Source of the DNA: Ophiodon elongatus
Lineage: Eukaryota > Chordata > Actinopteri > Perciformes > Hexagrammidae
Length of the DNA: 64,000 nucleotides
Assembly (NCBI GenBank): GCA_016806645.1
Contig: JACSYO010000704.1
Span: 219,130 to 283,129, forward strand
Direction of reading: 5' to 3'
The position numbers and the translations under genes are program-made. This document shows, one piece after another, positions 30,361 through 42,506 of this stretch; the stretch's first letter is position 1; each line of letters begins with the position of its first letter. Below the pieces are notes generated by a model that worked only from the letters and a program-made list of their open reading frames with translations, ran no database searches and had not been told where the DNA came from.

Positions 30361-30626
30361 AGTCAGAAACGTGTTCTGGGAATAAAAAGTGTCTGTACAA
30401 ACTTTTGAGCCAATCCACGTGATAGAGGAATACATTTTGACCTGCTGGTGGCGCTAGAGAGAGAGGGTGGAGCTCAGTACAGCCAAAGGTACTCTGGAGC
30501 AAAGATATGGCTTTTCTAAACTGTCAACGGTACAACCGAACGCTGAACAAGACATTTTTTGGGGACCGAAATTTTACAATTAACTTTCATGAAGTGAAAA
30601 CACTGACAACTCTCAGACCAGAACAC

Positions 30627-30962
30627 GCATCCCCTGCTTTATGGTCTGTTTGACTCTAAATGGACCATAATTTACTAAATGAACATCATGCTGTATTGAA
30701 GAAGACTTGAAACTAGAGATTGAGACATAAACTCATGTTTACAATGTTTACTGAGGGAATAAATCAAGAGAGAAGTAGAGTCATTTTCTATAGACTTCTA
30801 TACAACCAGAGGAGTCGCCCCCTGGTGGTCAGGAGAGAGAATGCAGCTTTAACACATGAAGCTTTGACTTCTATACAACCAGAGGAGTCGCCCCCTGGTG
30901 GTCAGGAGAGAGAATGCAGCTTTACGACACTTCACTTTTCAGAACCAGTAGTTGCCGCCTGA
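30627..30962 (+). repeat. Dispersed CTCF-core repeat, copy E
   Basis: Starts at GCATCCCCTGCTTTATGGTC, has the body, then two 73 bp units with minus-strand cores at 30814-30828 and 30887-30901, ending GTAGTTGCCGCCTG. It is truncated at its left side relative to copy C. Confidence 0.88.
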
Positions 30963-31745
30963 CTTGAGTAAAAGTCAAGAGAATTAATCCTCTGAAGACC
31001 ATATGGTCGACACCATATATCACGACAAACCATCTGATAGTTGTGAAAATATTTCAGTCTAGACCAAACTGATACAAAATCTGTCTGCACAGGAGAAAGG
31101 GAATGTATCAACAACAACAAAAATAGCCCCACAATCCACCCGTGGGTCTTCAATCTACCACCTCAGCATCAAACACAGATTATGTATGGAAAATGAACCC
31201 AAACAGATGGTGTTAAAGCTGCGTCTGGAGGCAATATCTTATCACAAAAAACAAAAAAACACTTAATAGAACACACGAGTCGGGGAGTTCATCTGGCATT
31301 TTTCTGTGTGTGTGTGTGTGTGTGACTGTCTGAGTATGTGTGTATGTGTGTGTATGTATGTGTGTGTGTGCCTTGGTCAACTGGGTTGGCCGGTCTGTAT
31401 CATATCAACAGCCCAGATATGTGGCAGTGTTTCAAAGTGAGCATGTGCTCGCTTGATTTAAAATAAAAGCCCCTCTTGTGTCTCCCTCTCTGAGTAGTGT
31501 GTAATATCCAGAGGGGTGGGGGTGGGGGGGGTGGCGGGGGTCGGAGCGCAGTGAAGAGATGTGGCCACTAGGGGGGCGAGCTGGATTAAAATAGAGTGGA
31601 GTGATGGTTTGTGTCTCAAAGTGAAACATGGAAATACTTTTCATTACTCTCTTTGCATTTTCTTGGTTTGATGTCTTTTTATAAAGCACTTGGTATATAT
31701 ATTTTTTTTTATTGAAAAGTGCTACATAGAAGCACCTATTCTGAT
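30963..31745. other. Intergenic with (TG)n
   Basis: (TG)n with TATG interruptions at 31304-31372 and a G-rich stretch at 31510-31545. No gene. Confidence 0.5.
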
Positions 31746-32345
31746 TAGTGGTGGAATGTAAGTAAGTACATTTATTCAAATAGAAGTATTAAGGTCAAGT
31801 AACGTACAAGTACCACTACATCTCAAAGGGAAATATTGTTCTTTGTCCACTTAATCTCACAGCTTAAGTTACTTCACAAATTAAGATACCAATACAAATA
31901 TATAAAATACCATGTTCTGACATAAATTAAACTACCCAACAATACAAGTACAGCTGAAACAATCTGTGGATAAATCAATTAGTCCTTTGACAGATTATTT
32001 TGATAATCGTTGAAGTCAATTTCAATACGAAGATGTGAAACATTTCATGGGATGTGAGGATAAATGTGAGGATTTGCTTATGAAGGTGTCACTTTCGTTT
32101 CGGGGTCATTGTGACGCCATTTCTCACTCATTTCTGAATTTATAAAAACCAAGAAATGAATCGATTAATGGAGAAAATAAATCAGCAGATTAATAAAAAT
32201 AACACATTTTTATTAGTTCAAAATGAACATTAATGCATGAGTATTAATAATCTCACGGGAGATTCACAGGAGACATTTTTTATACTTTTCAAGTACATTT
32301 TCCTGATTATACTTAACATTTACTTGAGTAGCATTTTCTGTCTCG
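31746..32345 (+). mobile_element. hAT-like MITE copy
   Basis: Begins AGTGGTGGAATGTAAGTAAG, with internal GTACCACTACATCTCAAAGG then GAAATATTG, and toward the right ACTTTTCAAGTACATTTTCC and TTACTTGAGTAGCATTTTC. This is the standard internal order of the family. The right end is approximate. Confidence 0.6.
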
Positions 32346-34240
32346 AGCTAGCGTATGAATTAACAAGTCGACTGTGTCCACATGCAAACCGGTGTCCTCA
32401 GGATACTCAGGCATTTAGTATCTGAATGAAGCACACGAGCAGCGGCAGTATCAACAGTGCAGATAAGATGTTGTACTAAAACTACGATACATCTGTGGTA
32501 TGCTGATACCAGCAAAGACCCCGAGACACGTAAACTTTACCCCTTCAAATGTCTGTTTGGAAGGAATGTGGTAATTCAGTGACATTTGGACTATTTATAT
32601 GTCTATATATGTATACAATTACACTTTATACTTACTTTACTAATAGTAAGTTTATTTATATTTTGTATTAATCATCTCTATCTGTTATTTTTATTAATTT
32701 TTTCCCTGAAGAGGTAAAAAAGAACAAGAGTGACGACGCTCCCCGACCTCCGCTTTTATCCAAAAACTAGTAAAAACATTTTTTTCTTCATCACAATAAA
32801 CACAGGCTGAATAACTGAACTCCACAAAATGTTATTTGTGGGAATGCAAAAACGATTCATGTGCAAACTTGTTTTGTTTCCCGTTACGCAAATTCATGAG
32901 GTGTTTTGGAGTTCAGGGGGACGGCAGCTGAGGTTTGGATCAATGCTGATGTAGAGTTCAATAGAAAAGGAGCCCTGCAGTAAACTGATCAGCTGGACTG
33001 CTAAATAAACCAGGTTGAGAGCCGTTTGGAGGCAATAGAGACGCCTTCAATTCAATTCATTATCACTTTTTAGGAACATTAGTTGTATTTTAGTCAATGC
33101 CTTTGCATGGTTTTGTTATTATAGTATGTTCTGGTTGTGATCAACACCATGTGATCATGGTCCTGAGCCAAACAAATTAAATTAAAAAAATAAATAAAAA
33201 TAAAAATAAAATATTTAAATTAAAATAAATAAATAACTAAAATAGATAAATTAATTAATAAATTAAATAAATTAAATAAATTAAATAAATTAAAATAAAT
33301 AATAAAAACAAATATATAGGGTTAGGGGCAAAAAATATATAAAGGGGCAAAAAAATGTAAATACTCACGTAAAGTACTTTGTTTGTTTTTCCTCAATGAG
33401 ATTGAAAGACAGGGTTTTCCTGGCAGAAAAAAGGGTTAAAGGAAGACATGATCCAGTTGCATCATGGGAAATGTAGGATCCAGGTTTGCTAAAACTTGAA
33501 TCACGATATCTCAACCTCCTTTTTCCTTCTTCTTTTTTAATTACAAATCTGTCTCTGGCATGTCTCACTTTCTTTATATTTTGAGGTACTTTACTTACTG
33601 CAAACATTGTTCTCTTTGGACCAAAGTAAAACCTGCAGAGTTACCGGTGAAGAGAAGTCACATTTCTACTGTGAGCTTTATGTCCAGCAGGTGTTTTGCC
33701 TGTTGACAGCTGATTGTTGCGTCACCGCGATGAAACAAGGGCAACATGCAAAACGTTTCAACCCCTGGATTTCACTACAGCAGCTGTATCTTCCTCCAGC
33801 CAAGAGTTTCAACACTTAAATACATAACAATTATTGCTTTGTATATTCTGACAAACTGAAAGGTCACAAAGTCTGTGTGAGAAAGAAAACTGAACCGCCA
33901 CCTGCATGCTCAAGTCAACTTCCTCTGATAACATCAGCTTCACCTAAAAGTGTTTAGCAAAATGAAGTCCGGACTCACACAAATAAACATATTCATCCAA
34001 GTTCAGTATCTAATCGCCAAAGAACACATCTCAGCTTTATCACTGTATTTATTTATTATTTATTTATTTCCACTTGCAGTTATTGAAAAACGATGAAAAG
34101 AAACTGACAAACAGAGACAATGTTCTTCCTCCTAGTTCAGTTTTTGAAGCAGCTGAACGAAGTGACTGATAGAGAAACTCACGTTTCCTGTCTGAACCTG
34201 AACTGATGCAAATGTAATGAAAACACTGAGAGAAGAAACA
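32346..34240. other. AT-rich intergenic DNA
   Basis: An (AAAT)n/(AATAAATT)n simple repeat spans 33180-33315. Small open frames at 33365-33607 and 33607-33819 have no recognised similarity. Confidence 0.5.
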
Positions 34241-34279
34241 AATACTTTGGACGTCTTGGCTGTGTGGATGCTTGTTGTT

Positions 34280-35472
34280 GTGTCTATAAGTATAACTAAG
34301 TATAAATACACAGGTACATTCTTTATGTTTTTACTTCCACCTCACTACATTTCAGAGGGAAATATTGCACTTTTTGCTTTTAACATAAAAGAAGAAGTTA
34401 AGTTTATGAAATCCAAAACTTGTTTCCCCAATATTTTATTCACCATCATCGGTTAGTGGACTGATGTTATGAAACCTTGAGTTCGGCCAATTGACCTTAT
34501 GTGACCTTATTCAGACTGACGAGAAGTAACATAGAGACCTGTCAATCACCTGGTAGAGAATGCAGCTTTAACACATGAAGCTTTGACTTCTATACAACCA
34601 GAGGAGTCGCCCCCTGGTGGTCAGGAGAGAGAATGCAGCTTTAACACATGAAGCTTTGACTTCTATACAACCAGAGGAGTCGCCCCCTGGTGGTCAGGAG
34701 AGAGAATGCAGCTTTAACACATGAAGCTTTGCTTCTATACAACCAGAGGAGTGCCCCCTGGTGGTCAGGAGAGAGAATGCAGCTTTAAGACATGAAGCTT
34801 TGACTTCTATACAACCAGAGGAGTCGCCCCCTGGTGGTCAGGAGAGAGAATGCAGCTTTAACACATGGAGCTTTGACTTCTATACAACCAGAGGAGTCGC
34901 CCCCTGGTGGTCAGGAGAGAGAATGCAGCTTTAACACATGAAGCTTTGACTTCTATACAACCAGAGGAGTCACCCCCTGGTGGTCAGGAGAGAGAATGCA
35001 GCTTTAAGACATGAAGCTTTGACTTCTATACAACCAGAGGAGTCGCCCCCTGGTGGTCAGGAGAGATAATGCAGCTTTAAGACACTTCCACATCGGCTTC
35101 ACTCTGCAGAACCAGAAACAAGGTCCAATGGTTGTCAACCGGAATGGGCGGGACTTCACGTCTCTATGGGCTACTGCATATTTAACGGGCAAAATGAAAA
35201 TGCACTGAATCCAGGTGAAGAAGAACATTATTTTAAGTATTATTTCGTTAATTAGCGTAACGTGAAAGTAATTGATTTGTAGTTGATTTAATTTGGGGTG
35301 GAAAAGTTTTGGTACAATTTTATGTTGCTTCTAGGAAACAATGTAAATAATCAACCGAGGAACCGAGAAGTTTTTACCTGTAGTTCCTATACTCATATAT
35401 TATGTATTGACTATATTGATGTATTAGTACTTTTACTGAAGTAAAGGATTGGAGTACTTCTTCCACCAGTGA
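34280..35472 (-). mobile_element. hAT-like MITE, probably interrupted by copy F
   Basis: Bases 34285-34440 carry the internal words of the CAGTGGTGGAA family (CACTACATTTCAGAGGGAAA then TATTGCAC), and 35427-35472 is its end reversed (GGAGTACTTCTTCCACCAGTG). Copy F lies between the two pieces, as expected if it inserted into the MITE. Bases 35165-35345 also resemble 45650-45810 (ACGGGCAAAA, GTGAATTCAGGTGAAGAA-type words). Confidence 0.45.
34526..35115 (+). repeat. Dispersed CTCF-core repeat, copy F, expanded to seven units
   Basis: Begins ACATAGAGACCTGTCAATCA and joins directly to the unit array because the central body is deleted. Seven units of 72-73 bp follow (CCAGAGGAGT starts at 34598, 34671, 34743, 34815, 34888, 34961 and 35034). 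Minus-strand cores lie at 34606-34620, 34679-34693, 34751-34764 (one base deleted), 34823-34837, 34896-34910, 34969-34983 (CG to CA) and 35042-35056. Units are over 95% alike, so the expansion is recent. Confidence 0.93.
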
Positions 35473-35479
35473 AGATGCA

Positions 35480-36095
35480 ATAGTCTGATGCGATTACTTT
35501 ACTGCATAAAAACTTTATCCCGTACAAATTGAATTTGACCAATTTGTCAAAATTGAAGGTAAAAAGCGATATTAGACGTTTGTTTGAAAACATTGTCTCG
35601 GTAATGTAGTTTGCATTTACACTGAAGTCATCACCTTATCTGACCTCTGTTCTCCAGGCCTGGTGTGAGCGGCGGGTTGTTTGACAGCACACAGAAAAGA
35701 AAAAAAAAAAGGCCCATTTTCTGATTGTCCTGGAAGCCGATCAGACACCCTGAAGAAGAGGTCTCCATCTGAGAGGAATATAATGGGAACAGCATGGCCG
35801 AGTAGTGGAAGCGCAGAAACATACTCTCGATCCAACATATGTTCACAGAGTTCAGGGGAAGACGGTTGTCTGCATTCAGACGGATGCTAATGTTCTCTTC
35901 TTTATGCTCTGGCCGTCGCTCCGCTGGAAGTATGCGGGACGCAGAGCACACATATGTTATGTCTCATAAATCTGGTGGTGAGATAGACGCGAGTCCTCAG
36001 GAGACACGCTCAGGCACGCCTCCCTAATCAGACCTGGCACGAGATCTGTGGGGCTGTGGATGTATGCTTTATGTTTTATATAGATTGATGGGTAG
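35480..36095. other. Unique-looking intergenic block
   Basis: Bases 35630-36040 are less AT-rich than their neighbours and free of repeats I know. Several short open frames overlap here without recognisable protein. It could be a conserved non-coding element or an exon of a non-coding RNA; there is no direct evidence. Confidence 0.3.
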
Positions 36096-36100
36096 AAGGC

Positions 36101-36182
36101 AGTGTGTGTGTGTGTGTGTGTGTGCGTGTGTGTGTGTGTGCGTGTGTGTGTGTGTGTGTGTGTACTTGTGTGTGTGTGTGTT
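36101..36182. repeat. (GT)n microsatellite
   Basis: GT units with a few GC and CT interruptions. Confidence 0.93.
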
Positions 36183-36301
36183 TGTTCATCGGCAGACTAT
36201 GAGACAATGGGCTCCTGGATATGGACATGCAAAAGACGCTACCTTCTTTCCTACACAGAGGCAAGAAACTTTGTGATGCTTATGCCTCTTTTTTATTGTT
36301 T

Positions 36302-37054
36302 CTTCTCTTTGTGGTAATGTTGTGTCCCTAAGTGGTCATTTTGTGTCTCTTTGTGGTTGTTTTGTATCACTTTGTGGTCATTTTGTGTCTCTTTGTGGTC
36401 ATTTTGTGTCTCTTTGTGGTTGTTTTGTGTCTCTTTGTGGTTGTTTTGTGTCTCTTTGTGGTCATTCTGTGTCTCTTTGTGATTGTTTTGTGTCTCTTTG
36501 TGGTCATTTTGTGTCTCTTTGTGGTCATTCTGTGTCTCTTTGTGGTCATTCTGTGTCTCTTTGTGGTCATTCTGTGTCTCTTTGTGGTTGTTTTGTGTCT
36601 CTTTGAGGTTGTTTTGTGTCTCTTTGAGGTTGTTTTGTGTCTCTTTGTGGTTGTTTTGTGTCTCTTAATGCTTGTTTTGTGCTCTTTGTGGTTGTTTTGT
36701 GTCTCTTTGTGGTCGTGACAATAGGCCCCTGGGCACAGACACTAAAAAGGCCCCATCATCTTTTTTTACGTTTATGTTGCATTTGTGTCTTTCTATTGTT
36801 GTGTCTCTTTGTGATTGTTTTGTGTCTCTTTGTGGTTGTTTTGTGTCTCTTTGTAGTTGTTTTGTGTCTCTTTGTGGTTGTTTTGTGTCTCTTTGTAGTT
36901 GTTTTGTGTCTCTTTGTGGTTGTTTTGTGTCTCTTTGTGTTGGTTTTGTGTCTCTTTGTGGTTGTTTTGTGTCTCTTTGTGTTGTTTTTGTGTTTCTTTA
37001 TGGTGTTTTTATGTATCTTTGTGGCTATTTTGTGTCTCTTTGTCGTGTTTAATG
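36302..37054 (+). repeat. 21 bp minisatellite, array 1 (GTGTCTCTTTGTGGTTGTTTT)
   Basis: About 32 units of 21 bp, in two blocks (36302-36716 and 36801-37054) separated by an 85 bp segment containing GGCCCCTGGGCACAGACAC. The unit varies between GGTTGTTTT and GGTCATTTT. Bases 37060-37110 (CTGGGCCTGTGCCTGGTCGG...TTCAGTAATCCATCAGTG) are the reverse complement of a flank at 44977-45035, so the array sits inside a dispersed element. Open frames (Cys-Leu-Phe-Val repeats) are artefacts of the 21 bp period. Confidence 0.93.
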
Positions 37055-37111
37055 TTTAATGACACTCTGGGCCTGTGCCTGGTCGGCCCGTTCAGTAATC
37101 CATCAGTGTGT

Positions 37112-39015
37112 GTTTGTCTGCTGGGGTTTATTGCAAGTCTTTCTGGGAAACAAGCCACTGGTGCGTGGAAAGGTACATGAAAACATGCTGAATCCTCTCT
37201 CTCTCTTTTTCTGTCTTTCTCTGTTTCAGCCACAGGCCGGTCCCCCGTCAATCGCCCTCCCACCACCACCCATCACCTGTTTCTCGGGACCTTGCTGTCC
37301 TCCTATATATGGCTCTTCTCTGGGGCTCTGCATGATGTGCGAGGGGGGGAAGAGTGGGGGACGAGGGGGGAGGAGGGGAGGAGGTGGGTGTTGATGTTTG
37401 CGCAGCTTGCTTGATTCCTGAGTCGTGTGGACAGTTTAAACGAGCTGCTCGACTTCTCACACATTTCCTTTTTTTTTTCATGCGTTCATTTGTTTCCTTC
37501 ACAAGTCAAAGTCCAGGCAGTCGGCACATAGAAGAGGAAGTTTAGTGGGTCTAATGGTACTTCAGGCTGCGATGGATGCTGGAGGTGGAGTTGCTGTGTA
37601 CATTTCCATGAGGGGGATCTGAGAGTTTTCATGCAATGTAACACAGATTGTACTGTGTGTGCTGCATTCTATTTAAACTTTAGTAAAAGTGATTTTAAAA
37701 TACAAAAAAAGTGAACAAGGTCTTTCAAAAAGAGTTAAATGGCACTGCAAAAAAAAAGGACATCCCTTTCCTCATATTTTACCTCTGGGTTGAGGCTGAT
37801 CCAATCAAGGGGAATATTATATTATTACTGTACAATCATATTAACAGTGTGAGATCATTTTTTTGCCTGCTCAGAATAGTTGGCGCTGTCATAGTGACAT
37901 ATTGATGCCATATGTGGCCGTCATATTTGAGTAACCGCATACGTTACGCTACGTAGTGTAACAGTTAGTAAAGTAGTTGTAGATATAAAGAACATCATAC
38001 TTTTAATTTTAGATTTTTTATGAATGATGTGGGCAAAGGACTTTACATATCTTAACACCTAAACTTAATTTGAGCCCACGCAGTGAATCTAGAGTTTCCA
38101 TTGGTGGAGATCTGACGCTCTTCTCTTTGCAGCAGATCAGACAGGTGACTTTAAAAAAAACTCACCTTCTTAGTGTAAAAACAATTAGGGCTTGGAAGGA
38201 TTTTTTTCAAGACTAATCAACCGCTCCGAATCTCCCAGAGTCTTGAAATATACCAAATCGCAGTGAACTTGGCTCTGACCTCGCTGCAGCACGAGTCCCT
38301 GCAGATAAATATTCACAGAGCAGCGAAGCAGCATTTGCAGAGCAGAAGGAGAGCATGTTGACAGCTCCCACATCAAACCTCCAAACTGTGAAGGTGTTTT
38401 GCATATGTTTCCCAGTGGGGCATGTCACGCTTCACCGTACTTTTGAAATACGACTTGATTGCCTGAACTATTTTGCGGTCTTTGCTCCATCACATCACGT
38501 ACGTATTAGTAAAATTAAAATATATAAATATATAGAGAACAATGCCGTGAACACAAGGTTTAGATAGAAACCAATGGGTTTCTTGGTGGTGGGGAATCAA
38601 TGTGGAAGTAATGCAGAGTAAACGTAGTTAAACTGATACTTATGGTTTAAAGTGTGATACAAAAGTTACGAGGTGAGCTGCCGTTTCTTAAAGGTGACCT
38701 GCGACGCTTCGAGCTGGAAAGGAGCCAAAGACAAGAATCAAAATAATTTATGTAATGAATATCGAGCACCTCATCAACAGTTAAATGCATAAATCTCACT
38801 GTCATATCACCAATTAATCCTGCATATTAAGATTTTATGAATAAAGAAGTTTACTACCACCAGAAATACTACTGGACTGATGGGTCCAGTAGTTTAGCCG
38901 TGGACAGACAGATATGCACATGCACGCACACACATATATATATATATATATGTATATATATATGATGTATTTTGTTTGTGAGAAGATCAAAGCTCTCGAA
39001 GGCACCAGAGGACGT
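37112..39015. other. Intergenic, no gene assigned
   Basis: An acceptor-like TTTCTCTGTTTCAG at 37216-37229 is followed by G-rich low-complexity sequence (37340-37390) without a supported exon. (AT)n lies at 38934-38965. The rest is AT-rich. Confidence 0.4.
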
Positions 39016-39019
39016 CTTG

Positions 39020-39320
39020 GATGTTTGGCTCAGGTAGAAGCACTCAGATCTTTTACGATCCGTCCTGAATTTTTGTTTTATACATTCAGAAAATGAACTA
39101 ACGTCGTCTGCAGAATGTAAAGAAGTTACAGTGTTGACGTCTGTGTATTTTACTCTACTGAAATGAGCATGCAAGTAAAAGTAGCAATACTACACTGTAA
39201 AAATACTCTGTTACAAGTAAAAGCACAAAAAATCATATACAAGTAAACATACAAAAGTATTATCATCAAAGTATACTTAAAGTACCTCAGTAATAGTACG
39301 TTATTCAGATTTCGCTGTTA
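39020..39320 (+). mobile_element. hAT-like MITE copy
   Basis: Words CAGGTAGAAGCACTCAGATC, ACACTGTAAAAATACTCTG, TTACAAGTAAAAGCAC and AAAGTATTATCATCAAAGTA follow the usual order of the CAGTGGTGGAAGAAGTA family; the extreme left end is degraded. Confidence 0.65.
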
Positions 39321-39469
39321 ATTGTGTTCATCACATTAATGTTGCAGTTGCTTAAGTTGGGAATAAATTAAATACAGCTGGTTTCTTGACCTAAAATAAT
39401 AACAATACATCAGAATTTAAAAGATTAATTTTATTTTGTATTAATAATCTAAATCTGCAGCACAAAGCC

Positions 39470-39862
39470 TTTAAAACTGTTCTCACGGGGAGTCGATGAT
39501 TCAGGGCCTCAAACGGGCAGACGCACCCTCGGACCAGTCAAAAGGTCGCCTGGTGTCACTGCAGTTCATCCTCGGCCAGGAGAACCAGACGTGACCAGTC
39601 CGGTTTGTCCGTCTGCGCTGCAGTTACTCACTCACGTGCACAAATAAAACACACACAAACATATATATAATCATCAAAACCACCGGCGAAGAAAACAGAT
39701 GCTATCGCTGCCACAGCTCATTACACTTGGATCGTTCGCTTGGCTGCTGATGAGGCTTCTCTGGGATCTTCTGTTCTGCACATCACATTTTCATTGAGCC
39801 AAGCGCTAATTAATCCGCCCTGACCCCCGAGGTCACCGCACTGAAACCAGGACGGAGTCCTT
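39470..39862. other. Repeat-free block, possible conserved non-coding element
   Basis: Balanced composition, no simple repeats, and regulatory-looking words such as GCTAATTAATCCG and CCGAGGTCACCG near 39810-39835. There is no open frame of interest. Conservation cannot be judged here. Confidence 0.25.
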
Positions 39863-39863
39863 T

Positions 39864-40745
39864 TATGTCTCTTTGAGGTCTCTTTGTGTCTCTTTTGCTC
39901 TTTTTGTTGTAGTTTTGTCTCTTTATTGTCATTTTGAGTCTCTTTGTGGTTGTTTTACCTCTTTTCATAGTCGTATGTGTCTCTTTGTAGCTGTTTTCTG
40001 TCTCTTTGTAGCTGTTTTCTGTCTCTTTGTAGCTGTTTTCTGTCTCTTTGTAGTTGTTTTCTGTCTCTTTGTAGTTGTTTTCTGTCTCTTTGTCATTATT
40101 TTGAGTCTCTTTGTGTCTCTTTGTAGTTGTTTTACCCCTTTTCATAGTCTGTCTTTGTGTTGTAGTTTTGTGTCTCTTGTCATTTTCAGTCTCTTTGTAG
40201 TTGTTTTACCCCTTTTCATAGTCGTATGTCTGTATATGTCTCTTTGCAGCTGTTTTCTGTCTCTTTGCAGCTGTTTTCTGTCTCTTTGTAGCTGTTTTCT
40301 GTCTCTTTATCATTATTTTGAGTCTCTTTGTAGTTGATTTGTGTTTCTTTGCAGCTGTTTTGTCTCTTTTTGTTGTAGTTTTGTCTCTTTATAGTCTGTC
40401 TTTTTGTTGTGGTTTTGTGTCTCTTTATTGTCATTTTGAGTCTCTTTGTAGCTGTTTTACCCCTTTTCATAGTTGTATGTCTGTATGTGTCGCTTTGTAG
40501 CTGTTTTCTGTCTCTTTGTAGCTGTTTTATGTCTCTTTATCGTTATTTTGAGTCTCTTTGTAGTGGATTTGTGTGTCTTTGTAGGCTGTTTTTGTCTCTT
40601 TGTAGTTGTTTTACCCCTTTTCATAGTCATTGTGATTCTCTTTGTGTCTCTTTGTAGATGTTTTGGTCTCTGTGTAGTTATTATATGTTTGCTTGTGGTC
40701 ATTTTGAATCTCTTCCAGGTTGGTACGTGTCTCTTTGGGTGACAT
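39864..40745 (+). repeat. 21 bp minisatellite, array 2
   Basis: The same family as 36302-37054, with units GTCTCTTTGTAGTTGTTTTC and GTCTCTTTGTAGCTGTTTTC, more diverged and with higher-order repeats of about 225 bp (the segment ending TTTTACCCCTTTTCATAGTC recurs at about 39957, 40131, 40208, 40457 and 40611). It ends with the flank word CACCCTGGGCTTGGGTCCAG at 40752, like array 1. Confidence 0.92.
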
Positions 40746-40779
40746 TTTGAACACCCTGGGCTTGGGTCCAGTGAGCAGC

Positions 40780-41620
40780 ATTTTGTTGCTGATGTAGAAC
40801 ATAAATGTGCTGAAATACACCACATGGTTTCTGCTTCACCAGAACCTGGAACACAGTCAGTTCTGGTAATGAATAATCATGCTAATCTATCTTGCCCCCC
40901 ACGCAATCAAACAGCAGTGGGCGTTGTAAAACAGAGACATAAATCGCCCCCTCTGTAAATATTGCTGCCTGCTACACAAACAGATCTTTCAAAGATCTGA
41001 CAGAAACACAAGACAGGAGCTTTTTTTGTGGTATTTTACAGAGAAATGTTGTCAATAAAGTTAAATTAAAATAGAAAAACGTCAGTAGCTGCAATGGAGC
41101 TGTACGTCAAGCTGCAAACATACATTTAGGAAATGTAGCTCTGGTATTAAAAAAATATAAATATTTGTTAGGTTTTTACAGAAAGTTTTAACTGGAGCTA
41201 CTTTCTACCAAAAAATAAAAGTCTGTGGATTATCCCGAGTACAGTGGACTTCCAGTCACCTCCATTGTTTTAAGGAGGTAACAGTCAACTTCGACATTTT
41301 GTCACATCAGCTTTTGGTTATGACAACATGTCAACATCAACAATGCAGGGGGACGTAGAGAGAAATAATTTATTGGTGCTGATGATTCGTGAAGATTATC
41401 TCGATGAACAAAACGTGTACAATAAATGTTTATTTGAGACAGTTTTCTGCAATAATTCAAAATCCAATGGAAAAATCCCATCAGTTTTTTGTTCAGGGAA
41501 CCAGTACGATGCTAACTTCCTGGTTAACGTATCCTTGTACAACGGTTCAAAAGTACAGCAACACGTATCAATTACTGCTTATTACATGTATTCAGTCTTT
41601 TCAAAATAAACTTCCATCTT
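40780..41620. other. Intergenic, no gene assigned
   Basis: Bases about 41195-41300 share AAAAGTCTGTGGATTATC with the TTAA MITE at 22852, so a fragment of that family is likely. The 93-codon open frame at 41328-41609 has no recognised similarity. Confidence 0.4.
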
Positions 41621-41623
41621 CAC

Positions 41624-42506
41624 AGCAACAAAACTACTTGGTTAGGTTGAAGCAACAAAACTACTTAGTTAGGTTGAAGCAACAAAACTACTTATTTGGG
41701 TTTAGGCAACAAAACTACTTAGTTAGGTTGAAGCAACAAAACTACTTAGTTAGGTTTAGGCAACAAAACTACTTAGTTAGGTTGAAGCAACAAAACTACT
41801 TATTTGGGTTTAGGCAACAAAACTACTTAGGTTAGGCAACAAAACTACTTAGTTAGGTTGAAGCAACAAAACTACTTATTGGTTAGCAACAAAACTACTT
41901 AGGTTAGGCAACAAAACTACTTAGTTAGGTTGAAGCAACAAAACTACTTACTTAGGTTGAGGCAACAAAACTACTTAGTTAGGTTGAAGCAACAAAACTA
42001 CTTATTTGGGTTTAGGCAACAAAACTACTTAGGTTGAGGCAACAAAACTACTTAGTTAGGTTGAAGCAACAAAACTACTTATTTGGGTTTAGGCAACAAA
42101 ACTACTTAGGTTGAGGCAACAAAACTACTTAGTTAGGTTGAAGCAACAAAACTACTTATTTGGGTTTAGGCAACAAAACTACTTAGGTTGAGGCAACAAA
42201 ACTACTTAGTTAGGTTGAAGCAACAAAACTACTTATTTGGGTTTAGGCAACAAAACTACTTAGGTTGAGGCAACAAAACTACTTAGTTAGGTTGAAGCAA
42301 CAACACTACTTGGATTGAGGCAACAAAACTACTTAGTTAGATTCAGGCAACAAAACTACTTAGTTAGGTTTAGGCAACAAAACTACTTAGTTAGGTTGAA
42401 GCAACAAAACTACTTAGTTAGGTTGAAGCAACAACACTACTTAGGTTGAAGCAACAAAACTATTTAGTCAGGTTGAAGCAACAAAACTACTTAGTTAGGT
42501 TTAGGA
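41624..42506. repeat. 27 bp minisatellite, about 33 units, inside a dispersed repeat
   Basis: The unit is GCAACAAAACTACTTAGTTA then GGTTGAA, with variants GGTTTAG and TTATTTGGGTTTAG. A higher-order pattern of about 76-80 bp (short plus long units) recurs from 41980 to 42290. The right flank (AACATTGGTCTCCTGGTTGA, then GTTGAACCCATCC) belongs to the same dispersed element. A single unexpanded copy of the unit is at 56889-56990. Confidence 0.92.

Noticed and set aside
36322..37059. Cys-Leu-Phe-Val repeat frames resembling a hydrophobic repeat protein
   Set aside because: The 21 bp minisatellite stays open in several frames at once; the same happens at 39873-40825.
37295..37320. CCTATATATGG as an SRF CArG box
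   Set aside because: It has seven A/T between CC and GG, not six; also adjacent to low-complexity G runs.
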